Below, piece after piece: positions 1-9,200 of a stretch of 64,000 nucleotides of DNA; positions within the stretch are counted from its first letter, which is position 1; the number at the start of each line of letters is the position of its first letter. Position numbers and translations under genes: made by a program. The notes under the pieces were generated by a model that saw only the letters and a program-made list of their open reading frames with translations, had not been told where the DNA came from and made no database searches. Source of the DNA: Denitrobacterium detoxificans (GTDB taxonomy: Bacteria; Actinomycetota; Coriobacteriia; Coriobacteriales; Eggerthellaceae); the NCBI RefSeq assembly GCF_001643775.1, contig NZ_CP011402.1:1644432-1708431 (forward strand), read 5' to 3'.

Positions 1-493
1 ACTTCGTGTCCACGTCGGCACGAAGCACGGTAGCGGGAACGCCCAGCTCGTTATTCTGATTGCCCTGGGTAGCCACGGTAGAACCATGCGCCAAAAGCAC
101 GTCACGCACCAGGTTCTTCGTGGTCGTCTTGCCCGAGGAACCCGTTACCGCGATAACCGTGCCCTGCAGCTTCTCGCGCCACGCAGCAGCAAGCTGCGTA
201 AACGCAGCTTGTACGTTGGGAACGAGCACAAGCGCAGCGCCAGCCTGCGCGATCTGGGCTTCCTCAGCTTCAGGAAGTCGATGCTCCACCAGGCACGCAA
301 CGGCGCCAGCCTGCGCGGCGGAAAGGCAGAACGTATGCCCGTCGACGCGCTGACCGCTAATGGCAATGTAGAGCGTCCCTGCTTCGACGTGGCGGGAATC
401 CCACGTAAACGAGGTGCAGGTCGATTGACCCTGCACCCCATTGCAAATGCTTCCGCCCGTTACGGCGGCTATTTCTTCGGGGGTAAAACGCAT
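1..493 (-). CDS. murF: UDP-MurNAc-tripeptide--D-alanyl-D-alanine ligase, 5' part only
   Basis: This is the N-terminal part of MurF, which adds D-Ala-D-Ala to the UDP-MurNAc-tripeptide in the last cytoplasmic step of muropeptide synthesis. The frame runs off the left edge of the window, so only about 164 residues are visible. It opens with MRFTPEEIAAVTGG, then a Mur ligase N-terminal domain, then the ATP-binding motif VTGSSGKTTTK. A QGNQNNELGVP segment typical of MurF follows. The ATG lies 6 bp after the murE stop on the same strand, so the two genes are almost certainly co-transcribed. The 3' end cannot be judged. Confidence 0.93.
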   Translation of the reverse strand, partial: MRFTPEEIAAVTGGSICNGVQGQSTCTSFTWDSRHVEAGTLYIAISGQRVDGHTFCLSAAQAGAVACLVEHRLPEAEEAQIAQAGAALVLVPNVQAAFTQLAAAWREKLQGTVIAVTGSSGKTTTKNLVRDVLLAHGSTVATQGNQNNELGVPATVLRADVDTK

Positions 494-499
494 GAAAAC

Positions 500-1984
500 C
501 TACTTCTGGCCAAAAGCCCTCTCAAGCTCTTCCGCCACGACTTCCGCGTCGGAGAAATGAAGCGTCTTGCCGCCAACGAGCTGATAATCTTCGTGACCCT
601 TGCCCGCAACCAAAATGCTATCGCCGCTATTCGCTTCCGCGATAGCACGCGCAATGGCGCTGCGACGGTCGGGCTCCACGCAGAAGCGACCTTCGCCCTC
701 GCCCATGCCGGCCACGATGGCGTCGATGATGGCGTTGGGGTCTTCGGTACGGGGGTTGTCCGACGTAACAACGGCGTAATCGGCGGCAAGCGACGTGCGG
801 CCCATAATGGGGCGCTTCGTGGCGTCGCGATCGCCACCGCAGCCAAACACCACGATGGTGCGACCCGAAGAAAGGTTCTTCACGGCCGAAATAGCCTTTT
901 CAAGGGCGTCGGGCGTATGCGCATAGTCGACGAATACCGACACGCCCCCGTCGTGCTGCGCGGAAATGCGCTGCAGGCGACCGGGCACCTGCGGAGCGGA
1001 CTTCAGGGCATCGACGATGGTGTTCGCAGGGATGCCCAGCTCGAGGCCAATGCCAAACGCAAGCATGACGTTCGAAACGTTGAAGCGGCCAACGAGCGGA
1101 TAGGTAAACGCATAGCGATTGCCGCGCACGTCGAGCTCGATGTCGGTATGCGTGGTGGCATACGTAACGCTCACGGGATGAATGAGCGCCTTCTCGTCGA
1201 AGCCCGTGGAGATGACCTCGTCACCCGCAGCGGCGCAACGACGCAGCAATTCCTGGCCCCAGGCGTCGTCGATGCAGATGACGCGCTTGGCAGGGTAATC
1301 GGAGGAAAAGAGGAGCGCCTTCGCCTCGAAGTAGGCCTCGAACGTCTTGTGGTAGTCGAGGTGATCCTGCGTGAGGTTCGAAAACGCGGTAACCGCGAAA
1401 CGGGTGCCCCACACGCGCTTCAGGTCGAGTGCGTGCGAGCTAACCTCCATGGCAACGGTGTCGCACTTCGCATCGCGCATCTTGGCAAACAGCGCCTGCA
1501 GATCGCACGATTCGGGCGTGGTGCGCTCGGCGTGTTCGAACCGCTTGTCGATACGCACGCCCACCGTACCAATGACGCCCGTGCGCGCGAGCGCAGTGTG
1601 GGCGATATGCTCTACCAGGTAGGTGGTAGTGGTCTTGCCATTCGTGCCGGTAATGCCCACCAGGTCGAATGCGTTGGCGGGATGGCCATAGAAGTTGGCC
1701 GCGGCCTGCGCCATGGCCTTGCGCGAATCGGAGACGATAACCTCGACGACATCGGTTGCGTCGGCAAGATACACCTTGCGCTCTGCGACGATGACGCGTG
1801 CGCCATGGTTGATGGCGTCCTGTGCAAACGAATGACCGTCTACACGCAAACCGACGATGCAAAAGAATGCATCGCCGGAAGAAACGGTATTGCTGCTATA
1901 AGAAAGCCCTTCGACGACTTCCGAATCGTTGCCGATGATGGTGCAATCGATTCCCTCGAACAGCTCTCTGCATGTCATTCCCAT
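500..1984 (-). CDS. murE: UDP-MurNAc-L-Ala-D-Glu:meso-diaminopimelate ligase
   Basis: MurE adds the third residue of the peptidoglycan stem peptide in the cytoplasm. The protein is 494 residues, normal for the family. The P-loop TGTNGKTT is at about 112-119. The motif DNPR at 409-412 is the known signature for meso-diaminopimelate; lysine-adding enzymes carry a different motif there. The wall is therefore inferred to be DAP-type. An AAGGACAGG ribosome-binding site precedes the chosen ATG. The gene sits between ftsI and murF in the classical division and cell-wall order with short gaps, so it should be translated from the mraZ operon transcript. Confidence 0.96.
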   Translation of the reverse strand: MGMTCRELFEGIDCTIIGNDSEVVEGLSYSSNTVSSGDAFFCIVGLRVDGHSFAQDAINHGARVIVAERKVYLADATDVVEVIVSDSRKAMAQAAANFYGHPANAFDLVGITGTNGKTTTTYLVEHIAHTALARTGVIGTVGVRIDKRFEHAERTTPESCDLQALFAKMRDAKCDTVAMEVSSHALDLKRVWGTRFAVTAFSNLTQDHLDYHKTFEAYFEAKALLFSSDYPAKRVICIDDAWGQELLRRCAAAGDEVISTGFDEKALIHPVSVTYATTHTDIELDVRGNRYAFTYPLVGRFNVSNVMLAFGIGLELGIPANTIVDALKSAPQVPGRLQRISAQHDGGVSVFVDYAHTPDALEKAISAVKNLSSGRTIVVFGCGGDRDATKRPIMGRTSLAADYAVVTSDNPRTEDPNAIIDAIVAGMGEGEGRFCVEPDRRSAIARAIAEANSGDSILVAGKGHEDYQLVGGKTLHFSDAEVVAEELERAFGQK

Positions 1985-1997
1985 AAAAGCCTGTCCT

Positions 1998-3731
1998 TTA
2001 CTGAGCGGCGATTTTGTAGTGGTTTATAGCAAACGTCATTATATCCTTAAAGGCATTGGCAGTAGACCGGTCGCCAGGAACCTCCGTTACCCCTACAAAA
2101 CAGACCAAATCGGAATCGGTATCGGGCAAATAGCCGATGAAGCTGATGTCGTACGACCCATCCACATACGTACCCGAATCGCCGGCATACTGGGCCGTGC
2201 CCGTCTTACCCGCTACGCTGTAGCCATCGATTGCCGCCTTCGTACCCGTACCTTCAGTAACAACTGCCTCCAACATGCCCGTAAGGCTGTCGACCGTGCT
2301 GCTGGTGATGAGCTTCGTGCCCTCGTACGTTGGCTCCTCGCCCGTTTGCGGGTAGCTCAACAGGAAATGAGGCTGATAGGCCACGCCATCGTTCGCCAAA
2401 GCGCCATAGAAGCGTGCCATCTGCAACGGCGTCACGGAAATACCCTGGCCGAAGCTCACGTTGTACGAGCGAACGAGCGACCACGTGCTCTGCTCGCTGC
2501 AGGAACCCGCCGATTCACCTGGGAAGTCCACGCCCGTCTTCTGAGCGAAGCCGTACTCCAGAATCTTGTCGTAGAGCGGCCCGAACCCGAGTTCAGCGGC
2601 GGCGAGTGACGTACCAACGTTGGACGATTCCGCCAAGATCTGCGTGAGCGTGAATGTCTGCGACGCACGGGCATGGGCATCCGACACGGTGTACTCGTCG
2701 GCTTCCAAGTACGCGGGGCAGTAAATCTCGCTTTCAGGCGTGAGCACGCCAGCCTCGAGCACAGCAGCCATGGTCACGCTCTTGAAGATGGAGCCTGGTT
2801 CGTACATCGTGTTAATGGGCATGAGCGTCGTGGCGCCCTCCTCCACCGTGGAACGGTCGGAGGGATTCAGGTAGGGCGTGGAGGCGATGGCCAAGATCTC
2901 GCCCGTGGCACCATCGTAGATAATCGAATCGCCACGATTGCCTTCGATATCCGACACTGCCTGGGTCAGGCGCTCTTCGAGATACTCCTGCATCTCGATG
3001 TCGATGGAGACAACGATGTCCTGCCCATCGGTAGCAGCAACCGTCTGCTGCTGGCCACCGGCGATGGGATAACCACCCTTGCCGTACTCGGCAACGATTT
3101 CGCCATCTTCGCCCGAAAGGACGTCATCGTAATACAGCTCCAAGCCGGCAATGCCATTGCCATCGGTATCGCACAGGCCAATGACCTGCCCCGCCGTTTG
3201 GCCATATGGGTAGACGCGCTTCGAGTCGCTTAGGAAGTACACGCCGTCGTAGCCCATGTCCTTCAAGGTGCTCGCCACATCCACGTCGGCCTTCTTGTAG
3301 AGGTACACGAACGTGGAAGTCGACGTGAGCTTCTTCGTATAGTCGGACTTCACGCCACCAAACAGCTGCACGAGCGTATCGGCCAGCCCACGCGGGTCGG
3401 TCACTTCGGAGGGATTGCAGTAGATGGTGGTTGCATCCACGCTCGTGGCAAGCACGTTGCCGTTTCGATCGTAGATAGTGCCGCGCTTCGCTTCCACGGT
3501 GATGGTCTCCGTACGACCCGAAATGGCGGTCTCGGCGTTTTCAGGCCCCACGATGAGCGTAAGGTAGAACAGGCGCCCCACAAAGAAAAGCACGACAAGC
3601 AGAAACAGTCCAAACACGACTGCCATGCGCATAGACGGGTTACCCGCCACCACATAAGGCGCGCGTTGACGCGACGATGAGGCGCGACCGCGCGAGCGAT
3701 TGCGTTGGGAGGTTCTACGGGAAGACGCCAT
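1998..3731 (-). CDS. ftsI: Class B penicillin-binding protein, division transpeptidase
   Basis: This is a septal peptidoglycan transpeptidase (FtsI/PBP3 class) of 577 residues. It has a basic cytoplasmic N-terminus, one membrane segment at about 35-57, a PBP dimerisation domain, and a transpeptidase domain. The catalytic motifs are visible: SIFK (nucleophile serine, around residue 313), SSN (around 370) and KTGT (around 512). It ends soon after the transpeptidase domain and carries no PASTA repeats, unlike many Gram-positive homologues. It lies 9 bp after ftsL and 13 bp before murE. The ribosome-binding site before the ATG is weak, so translational coupling to ftsL is likely. Confidence 0.92.
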   Translation of the reverse strand: MASSRRTSQRNRSRGRASSSRQRAPYVVAGNPSMRMAVVFGLFLLVVLFFVGRLFYLTLIVGPENAETAISGRTETITVEAKRGTIYDRNGNVLATSVDATTIYCNPSEVTDPRGLADTLVQLFGGVKSDYTKKLTSTSTFVYLYKKADVDVASTLKDMGYDGVYFLSDSKRVYPYGQTAGQVIGLCDTDGNGIAGLELYYDDVLSGEDGEIVAEYGKGGYPIAGGQQQTVAATDGQDIVVSIDIEMQEYLEERLTQAVSDIEGNRGDSIIYDGATGEILAIASTPYLNPSDRSTVEEGATTLMPINTMYEPGSIFKSVTMAAVLEAGVLTPESEIYCPAYLEADEYTVSDAHARASQTFTLTQILAESSNVGTSLAAAELGFGPLYDKILEYGFAQKTGVDFPGESAGSCSEQSTWSLVRSYNVSFGQGISVTPLQMARFYGALANDGVAYQPHFLLSYPQTGEEPTYEGTKLITSSTVDSLTGMLEAVVTEGTGTKAAIDGYSVAGKTGTAQYAGDSGTYVDGSYDISFIGYLPDTDSDLVCFVGVTEVPGDRSTANAFKDIMTFAINHYKIAAQ

Positions 3732-3740
3732 GAGATACGG

Positions 3741-4196
3741 CTAGATTCCTGCCGCGGCCGAAAGGCTAGCCGAAAGCGAAAGATTGCCCTGGCCGTCGTA
3801 GGTAACCACGTCGGTGTCAAGCGTAACGCTCTCGACGGAGGAGGCCTCCACCAGACCCAGCTGGGACGCACGCTCCTTCACGTGGCTGGGGGAAGCCAGC
3901 ACGCTCTTCTGAACCTGCAGCGATTCGCTGCTCGAGCGAATCTGATCGACCTGCGAAGAGGTGACCTGGGATTCCAGCAACGTATTCACCGTGGCGGCCG
4001 TGAACCATACGCGCACGCATGCCACGACGGCGAACACCATGAGCACCGCGAAAGCGGCCTTTACTACGGTAACGAAAAGAGGAGAAACGGCATCGGCCTG
4101 TCGCGTGCCGGGAACGACGCGAACCTGCGTATTGCGTTCGCGACGCGGTTGAACCGGAGCGGCGTCATACCTATATGCTCGAGCGGCGGTTGCCAA
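3741..4196 (-). CDS. ftsL: FtsL-like cell division protein
   Basis: This is a small bitopic protein of 151 residues between rsmH and ftsI, the place of ftsL in division clusters. A basic N-terminus of about 40 residues is followed by one hydrophobic segment (about 46-68). A heptad-like coiled-coil stretch follows (TLLESQ... SSSESLQVQKSVL), then a short extracytoplasmic tail. FtsL and related FtsL/DivIC proteins scaffold the septal synthase. Identification rests on position, topology and coiled coil rather than on strong sequence motifs. An AGGAGG lies 14 bp upstream of the ATG; an in-frame TTG two codons earlier would have ideal spacing (8 bp) and may be the true start. Confidence 0.75.
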   Translation of the reverse strand: MATAARAYRYDAAPVQPRRERNTQVRVVPGTRQADAVSPLFVTVVKAAFAVLMVFAVVACVRVWFTAATVNTLLESQVTSSQVDQIRSSSESLQVQKSVLASPSHVKERASQLGLVEASSVESVTLDTDVVTYDGQGNLSLSASLSAAAGI

Positions 4197-4247
4197 CGGT
4201 ATCCCCTCCTTCCGAGGTTGATTCGCTTCGACCCGCGCTCGCTAGCA

Positions 4248-5222
4248 TCACGAGACGGGCAGCTTCTGGGCAACGCGAAGTTTCGCGCTGCGCGCACGGG
4301 CGTTCCGTGCGACTTCTTCGTCCGACGGCAAGACGGGCTTGCGCGTAAGGACCTTGACTATCGGCACATTGCCGCACACGCACACCGGAAAATCCGGAGG
4401 GCATGTGCAACCCTTCGCGTATTCGGCGAAGGTGTCCTTCACAATGCGATCTTCCAGCGAGTGATAGCTGATGACCGCAATGCGACCCCCTGGGGCAAGC
4501 CAACGAATCGCAGCTTCCAAGCCGCTGCGCAGAACATCGAGCTCGGAATTGACCTCGATGCGCAACGCCTGGAAGGTCCGCTTGGCGGGATGACCGCCGC
4601 TGCGGCGCGCCGACGCGGGGATGGCCGCCTTGATGATCTCCACCAGCTGATCGCTCGTGGTGATCCTCTCGCGCTCCCGAGCCGCCACGATGAATTCCGC
4701 AATGCGACTCGCCCACTTCTCGTCGGAATACGTACGGATGACCCGAGTGAGATCTGCTGCGTTATAGGTGTTGATGATCTCTTCTGCGGTTAGGGTTTGT
4801 TTACCCGGATCCATCCGCATATCAAGTGGCGCCGTCTCCTTGAAGGAGAAGCCACGAGATGGCGTATCAATCTGCACGCTCGAAACACCCAGGTCGAACA
4901 AGAAGGCGTTGACCTCGGGAACTTCGGCTTGCAGGAGAAGGTTGTCCATCTCCCCGAAGTTACCGCGCAGTAGGTGCAGCTCGGGGCGCTGCTCGTCGGG
5001 AAGGGCCTGGAGCCGAGTTCGAGCAGCCGCAAGGGCCACTTCATCCTGGTCGATTCCGATAAGCGTTCCCTGCGCACCTATGCGCTTTGCTACTTCAAGG
5101 GAATGCCCTGCCCCGCCGAGTGTTGCGTCCACGAATGTGTGCTGTGGTTTGGGGTCCGTGTATTCGAGGCACTCGGCGAGGAGGACGGGGGTATGCCGAT
5201 ATTCGCTTGTCATATTGCTCAC
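4248..5222 (-). CDS. rsmH: 16S rRNA (cytosine-1402-N4)-methyltransferase
   Basis: RsmH (MraW) methylates N4 of C1402 in the 16S rRNA decoding centre using S-adenosylmethionine. The 324-residue protein begins MSNMTSEYRHTPVLL, with the SAM-binding loop VDATLGGAGHS at about 31-41 and the family segments FLFDLGVSS and ISYHSLEDRIVK. The extreme 5' codon is GTG, with AGGA about 7 bp upstream; an ATG three codons in is an alternative start. The gene begins 9 bp after mraZ, as in most division clusters. Confidence 0.95.
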   Translation of the reverse strand: MSNMTSEYRHTPVLLAECLEYTDPKPQHTFVDATLGGAGHSLEVAKRIGAQGTLIGIDQDEVALAAARTRLQALPDEQRPELHLLRGNFGEMDNLLLQAEVPEVNAFLFDLGVSSVQIDTPSRGFSFKETAPLDMRMDPGKQTLTAEEIINTYNAADLTRVIRTYSDEKWASRIAEFIVAARERERITTSDQLVEIIKAAIPASARRSGGHPAKRTFQALRIEVNSELDVLRSGLEAAIRWLAPGGRIAVISYHSLEDRIVKDTFAEYAKGCTCPPDFPVCVCGNVPIVKVLTRKPVLPSDEEVARNARARSAKLRVAQKLPVS

Positions 5223-5231
5223 GTCTTGGTC

Positions 5232-5660
5232 CTAATCGCTGAACAGATCGGAGAAATCGATGCTGTCCATGAACTCGTCCCAACGCTTTGCATCCCAAAT
5301 CTCCAGGTGGTCGTCGTTACCCGTAAGCACGACTTCCTTTTCCAGGCCAACGGCTTCGCGCAGGTCGGCGGAAAGGCCGATGCGACCCGAGCCATCCACT
5401 TCCACGTCGCGAGCGCGTGCATTCAAAGCGCGACGCAGGTTGACGTGACGGGAGCTCGTAGCCTTGTAGCCACCCTCGCTCTCGAAGAACGAAGCAACCC
5501 ACGCGCTGAAAGCCTGGGGCTCGAACACGTAGAGGCATTCCTTCTTCGGGGACAGGGTTACCTTGAGATTCTTCGGAAGCACCTTCCTAAAGTCGGAGGG
5601 CATAGACACACGGCCTTTGGCGTCGAGCTTGTGATGATGCTCGCCAACCAGCTCGGTCAT
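5232..5660 (-). CDS. mraZ: Division cluster transcriptional regulator MraZ
   Basis: MraZ is a ring-forming AbrB-like DNA-binding protein that binds TGGG-type repeats in its own promoter and controls the division cluster. The 142-residue product begins MTELVGEHHHKLDAKGR and carries the two SpoVT/AbrB-like halves, with the family segments DAKGRVSMPSDFR and DGSGRIGLSADLR. A longer frame extends 19 codons upstream. The internal ATG was chosen because it is preceded by GGAAGGAGG at good spacing and matches the family N-terminus. It is the first gene of the minus-strand operon ending beyond the window. Confidence 0.95.
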   Translation of the reverse strand: MTELVGEHHHKLDAKGRVSMPSDFRKVLPKNLKVTLSPKKECLYVFEPQAFSAWVASFFESEGGYKATSSRHVNLRRALNARARDVEVDGSGRIGLSADLREAVGLEKEVVLTGNDDHLEIWDAKRWDEFMDSIDFSDLFSD

Positions 5661-5695
5661 GCTGCCTCCTTCCTGGAACCGCTTCAGTGATTGAC

Positions 5696-5724
5696 ATTCT
5701 ATCCCACTTTGCCCCACTTTTCAA
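5696..5724 (-). promoter_or_regulatory. mraZ operon promoter with embedded MraZ boxes
   Basis: On the minus strand a -35 TTGAAA and a -10 TAGAAT are separated by exactly 17 bp. The spacer contains two direct TGGGG/TGGGA boxes (complements at 5712-5716 and 5702-5706) spaced 10 bp apart, the known MraZ-binding arrangement. MraZ bound here would block sigma factor, so autorepression of the whole cluster is the expected behaviour. Confidence 0.75.
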
Positions 5725-5838
5725 CACAACCATGCCCCACGACCACAAAATACTTGGGTTGATATGGGGTTATGTATTCCCCATTTTTCAGCTCAAAACA
5801 ACATGCAGGGCCAGCAAAAGACCTGGAACTAGATATAG

Positions 5839-5886
5839 TGGGGCCTTGTGTAGAACTAAAGTGGGATGAAGTGGGATGAATTTGGA
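5839..5886 (+). promoter_or_regulatory. Second, inverted cluster of MraZ-like boxes
   Basis: About 150 bp upstream of the mraZ promoter, plus-strand boxes TGGGA at 5862 and 5872 and a degenerate TTGGA at 5882 keep the same 10-bp phase. An isolated TGGGG lies at 5839. They face the opposite way to the promoter boxes. Further TGGGG-type motifs occur between the two clusters: 5765 on the plus strand and 5779-5783 as complement. They could allow looping or control of the divergent gene; this is inference. Confidence 0.5.
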
Positions 5887-5978
5887 GACCGTGTGGTGCA
5901 CGGTGGCATAAGGTTACGAGAATGAACTAATGCATGCGATTTCAGGGGGATTTCGTGTCTCGTAGGGCACTCTTCGAC

Positions 5979-5996
5979 AAAAGGGCATGCCCTTTT
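5979..5996. promoter_or_regulatory. 18-bp perfect palindrome, possible operator
   Basis: AAAAGGGCATGCCCTTTT is a perfect 18-bp palindrome about 65-80 bp upstream of the candidate -10 of the surface-protein gene. It has no spacer loop and no gene ends nearby, so a protein-binding operator is more plausible than a terminator. Confidence 0.4.
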
Positions 5997-6293
5997 CCAC
6001 GTTTTACGAGGGTGTGACAATTTGGGACAGCCTATATACCAGTTGAGGCAATGACTACGTATAATCGTATGTAGTTGAATTTAGCTAACAGTTATAGAGG
6101 AACTTTACATCGCAAAAGTCAAAAACCTCGGAAACGAGAACTCGTCTCGAACCGTAAAACGTATGTGCGCTCGACAAATATCTTGAGAGAAAACAACTTG
6201 AATGACGATGGATCGGCATGGGGGCCGCGGCGAAGAGCGCAAAGAGTGTGACAGGTAAAGATATTCGTCGGTTAGGACGGAGGGGGCTATACC

Positions 6294-9200
6294 ATGAAGG
6301 AAACAGCGAGAAAGTCGGAGAGGCTTTTGCTAGCATTAGTGCTGGCCATGGGGTTCTTGTTTGCGACGAGCGGGACAGCATATGCAAACGAGGCTGTCGC
6401 CTATGTCGAGAAGAGCTGGGACAGCGCAAAGGCGGAGGTCGTGTCGGAAACGAAGACCGCGGAGTGCACGCCCATTACAAGCAGCACGACCGGCATCAGC
6501 GGATGGTATGTTGTCAACGGAAACATCGAAAGCTCCAAGAGGCTGGTCGTCAGTGGAACGGCCAACATCGTCCTTGCCGATGGCGCCAAACTCTATCTGG
6601 AAGACGGTATCAACGTGCCTGCTGGCGCGACGCTCAACATCTACTCCCAGTCGGAAGGGGACAGTGCCGGCGAGCTATACTGCGACGCCGACACCAACGA
6701 CAACGCGGCCATCGGCGCCAACGAGACTTCAGGCGACTGCGGCACCATCAACATCCACGGCGGCAAGGTGACGGCCGACACTAAGACGAAGGGCGAAGAC
6801 GCGGCCGGCATCGGCGGCGGTGAGGAAGGCAACGGCGGCACCGTTACCATCTACGGCGGAATCGTCAAGGCCTACGGAGGCTCTGTGAACGACGAGGGCG
6901 GCGCCGGCATTGGCGGCGGCGACTGCGACGACGGCGTCGGCGGCAACGGCGGCCTGGTCTACATCTACGGTGGCGATGTGACCGCCCAGGGCGGCGCTAA
7001 TGCGGCCGGCATCGGCGGCGGCGACGACGGCGGCAACGGCGGCCTGGTCTACATCTACGGTGGCACTGTGAACGCCACCGGCGGCTCGGTAAACAGCCGA
7101 GGTGGCGCCGGCATCGGCGGTGGCGGCATCGGCAGCGGAGATTGGATCGAAATCTACGGCGGCGATGTGACCGCCCAGGGCGGAGCCAATGCGGCCGGCA
7201 TCGGCGGCGGCGACGAGGGCAAAAGCGGCGCTATAAGAATCTATGGCGGAACCGTTAACGCTACAGGCGGCTCGGACAACTATGACGGCGGCGCCGGCAT
7301 CGGCGGCGGCAACGAGGCGGCTGGCTACGACATCTTCATCTACGGGGGCAACGTGACCGCCCAAGGTGGCTGCGACGCTGCCGGCATCGGTGGTGGTGAT
7401 GATGGCGAAGGCACCAGCATCGGGATCAATGGTGCCGATACCATCGTCAACGCGATTGGCGGCAAATACGGCGCCGGCATCGGCGGCGGCCAGGGCAAGG
7501 GCAGCGACAAAATCTACATCAGGAATGGCAGTGTTACGGCTCAGGGCGGCGCTAACGCAGCTGGCATCGGCGGCGGCGAGTCGGGCGCTGGCGGCACCAT
7601 CACCATCAGCGGCGGGACCATTACCGCGACGAGCGTCTCCGACGGCGCAGGCATCGGCGGTGGCGATTCGGGCGCCGGCGGCACTATCAACATATCAGGC
7701 GGCATCGTCGAAGCGACCGGCGGGGCGTATGGTGCAGGCATCGGCGGCGGAGATGCCGCTAACGGTGGCGAGATTAACATAAGCAGTGGCACCATCACCG
7801 CGACGGGCGGCGAAGATGCGGCCGGCATCGGCGGCGGCGAGGATGGCAACGGCGGCACCATTAATATCACCGGCGGCACGATCACCTCGTCGGGCGGCAA
7901 GAACGGCGCCGGCATCGGTGGAGGCCAGCACGGCACCGGCGGCACCATCACCATCAACTCCGCCACCGGCGAACTCATCACGGCCAAAAGCCCCGAAGAC
8001 GGTGCCGGCATCGGCGGCGGCGACCTGGCAGGCGGAGGCAAGATCACGATAGAGAACGGCAAGATCAAGGCTACAGGCGGCAGCAGTCATGTAATCGTAC
8101 CGTTTGACGCTTATGATTTCGGCGGCGCAGGCATCGGCGGCGGCGACGGCGGTGACACCGGCGGCAGTGGTCCCAGTGGCGAGATAACTATCAACGGTGG
8201 CGACATCGAGGCGCAGGGCGGCTACAGCGCGGCCGGTATCGGTGCAGGCAAAAGGAGCTCTTGCGAAACAGTGACCATCACCGGCGGCAAGATAATTGCG
8301 AAGGGTGGTACAGGGACAGCCTTTAGTACGGGCCGCGGTGGCGCAGGCGTAGGCAGCGGCTCCTTGGGTAGCGGCAGCGGCGCGATTACCATCTCGGGTG
8401 GCGACGTCACTGCCACAGGCGGCGCTAACGCTGCAGGCGTTGGCGGTGGCTACGAAGTCGCTGCCGGCACTATCAACATCAGCGGGGGCAAGGTCAGCGC
8501 CACAGGTGGGGCGTACAAAGATTTAGGCTCCTCGAGCAGCTGGGACGGTGGTGCAGGCGCCGGCATCGGTGGCGGCCAGGGCAAGAGCGGCGGCACCATC
8601 ACCATCAGCGGCGGCACCATAGAAGCCACGGGCGGCGCTTCCGAGAACACCAAGGCGGCCGGCATCGGCGGCGGCCAAGACGCGGAAGACGCTACCAACA
8701 TCACGCTGAGGTACGACGAAGCCGACTACGACATCAGCGTCAAGGCGAGCTCGTATCGTTATAGCAGCGAAGACACGTCGGTCACGTTGACGATGGAGAA
8801 ACCCTTCATGGACAAGGACACGAGAGAGGGTTTCGAGGCCAAAAGCTATACCGAAAACAACCTTGATACGTTCGACAATAGAACTTTGGTCCGCGCGAAC
8901 ACCTACGGGGTCATGGTGCCTGAGATTCAGGGTGGCAGCATCGTTCCCGACAAGTCCCGCGCGGTAGAGAGCAGCACGGTGACCCTCACCGTGACGCCCG
9001 ATGCGGAAGGCTGGGAGTTGAAGTCCGGCACGCTGAAGGCCGTTGCCGGGACAACAGAGCAGACGCTCACCCAGGATACAAGCGATTCTTCCAAATACAC
9101 CTTCGCCATGCCCGCGTCGGATGTTACGGTAACGGCAGATTTCGAGCTGAAGGTCCGCGCGGACAGCATCTCGCTTAACAAAAAGTCCGCTACTCTTGCC

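Larger units (their letters stand above)
5725..6293. other. Intergenic region between divergent mraZ and the surface-protein gene
   Basis: No convincing gene lies in these 569 bases. Base composition is visibly lower in GC than the flanks. Besides the MraZ boxes and the 5979-5996 palindrome there is a consensus -10 (TATAAT) at 6060-6065 on the plus strand, without a good -35. If used, it would give a leader of over 200 nt for the gene starting at 6294. A GGAGGGGG ribosome-binding site sits just before that start. Confidence 0.6.

Noticed and set aside
86-2029. Long plus-strand open frame (647 codons) across murE and murF
   Set aside because: It lies antisense to two well-recognised Mur ligase genes, has no ribosome-binding site, and its composition (Arg, His and Ala rich) is that of a complementary-frame shadow in high-GC DNA.
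6715-8690. Regularly spaced short repeats resembling a CRISPR array
   Set aside because: The repeats are in frame, encode a regular protein motif, differ in spacing, and have no cas genes nearby.
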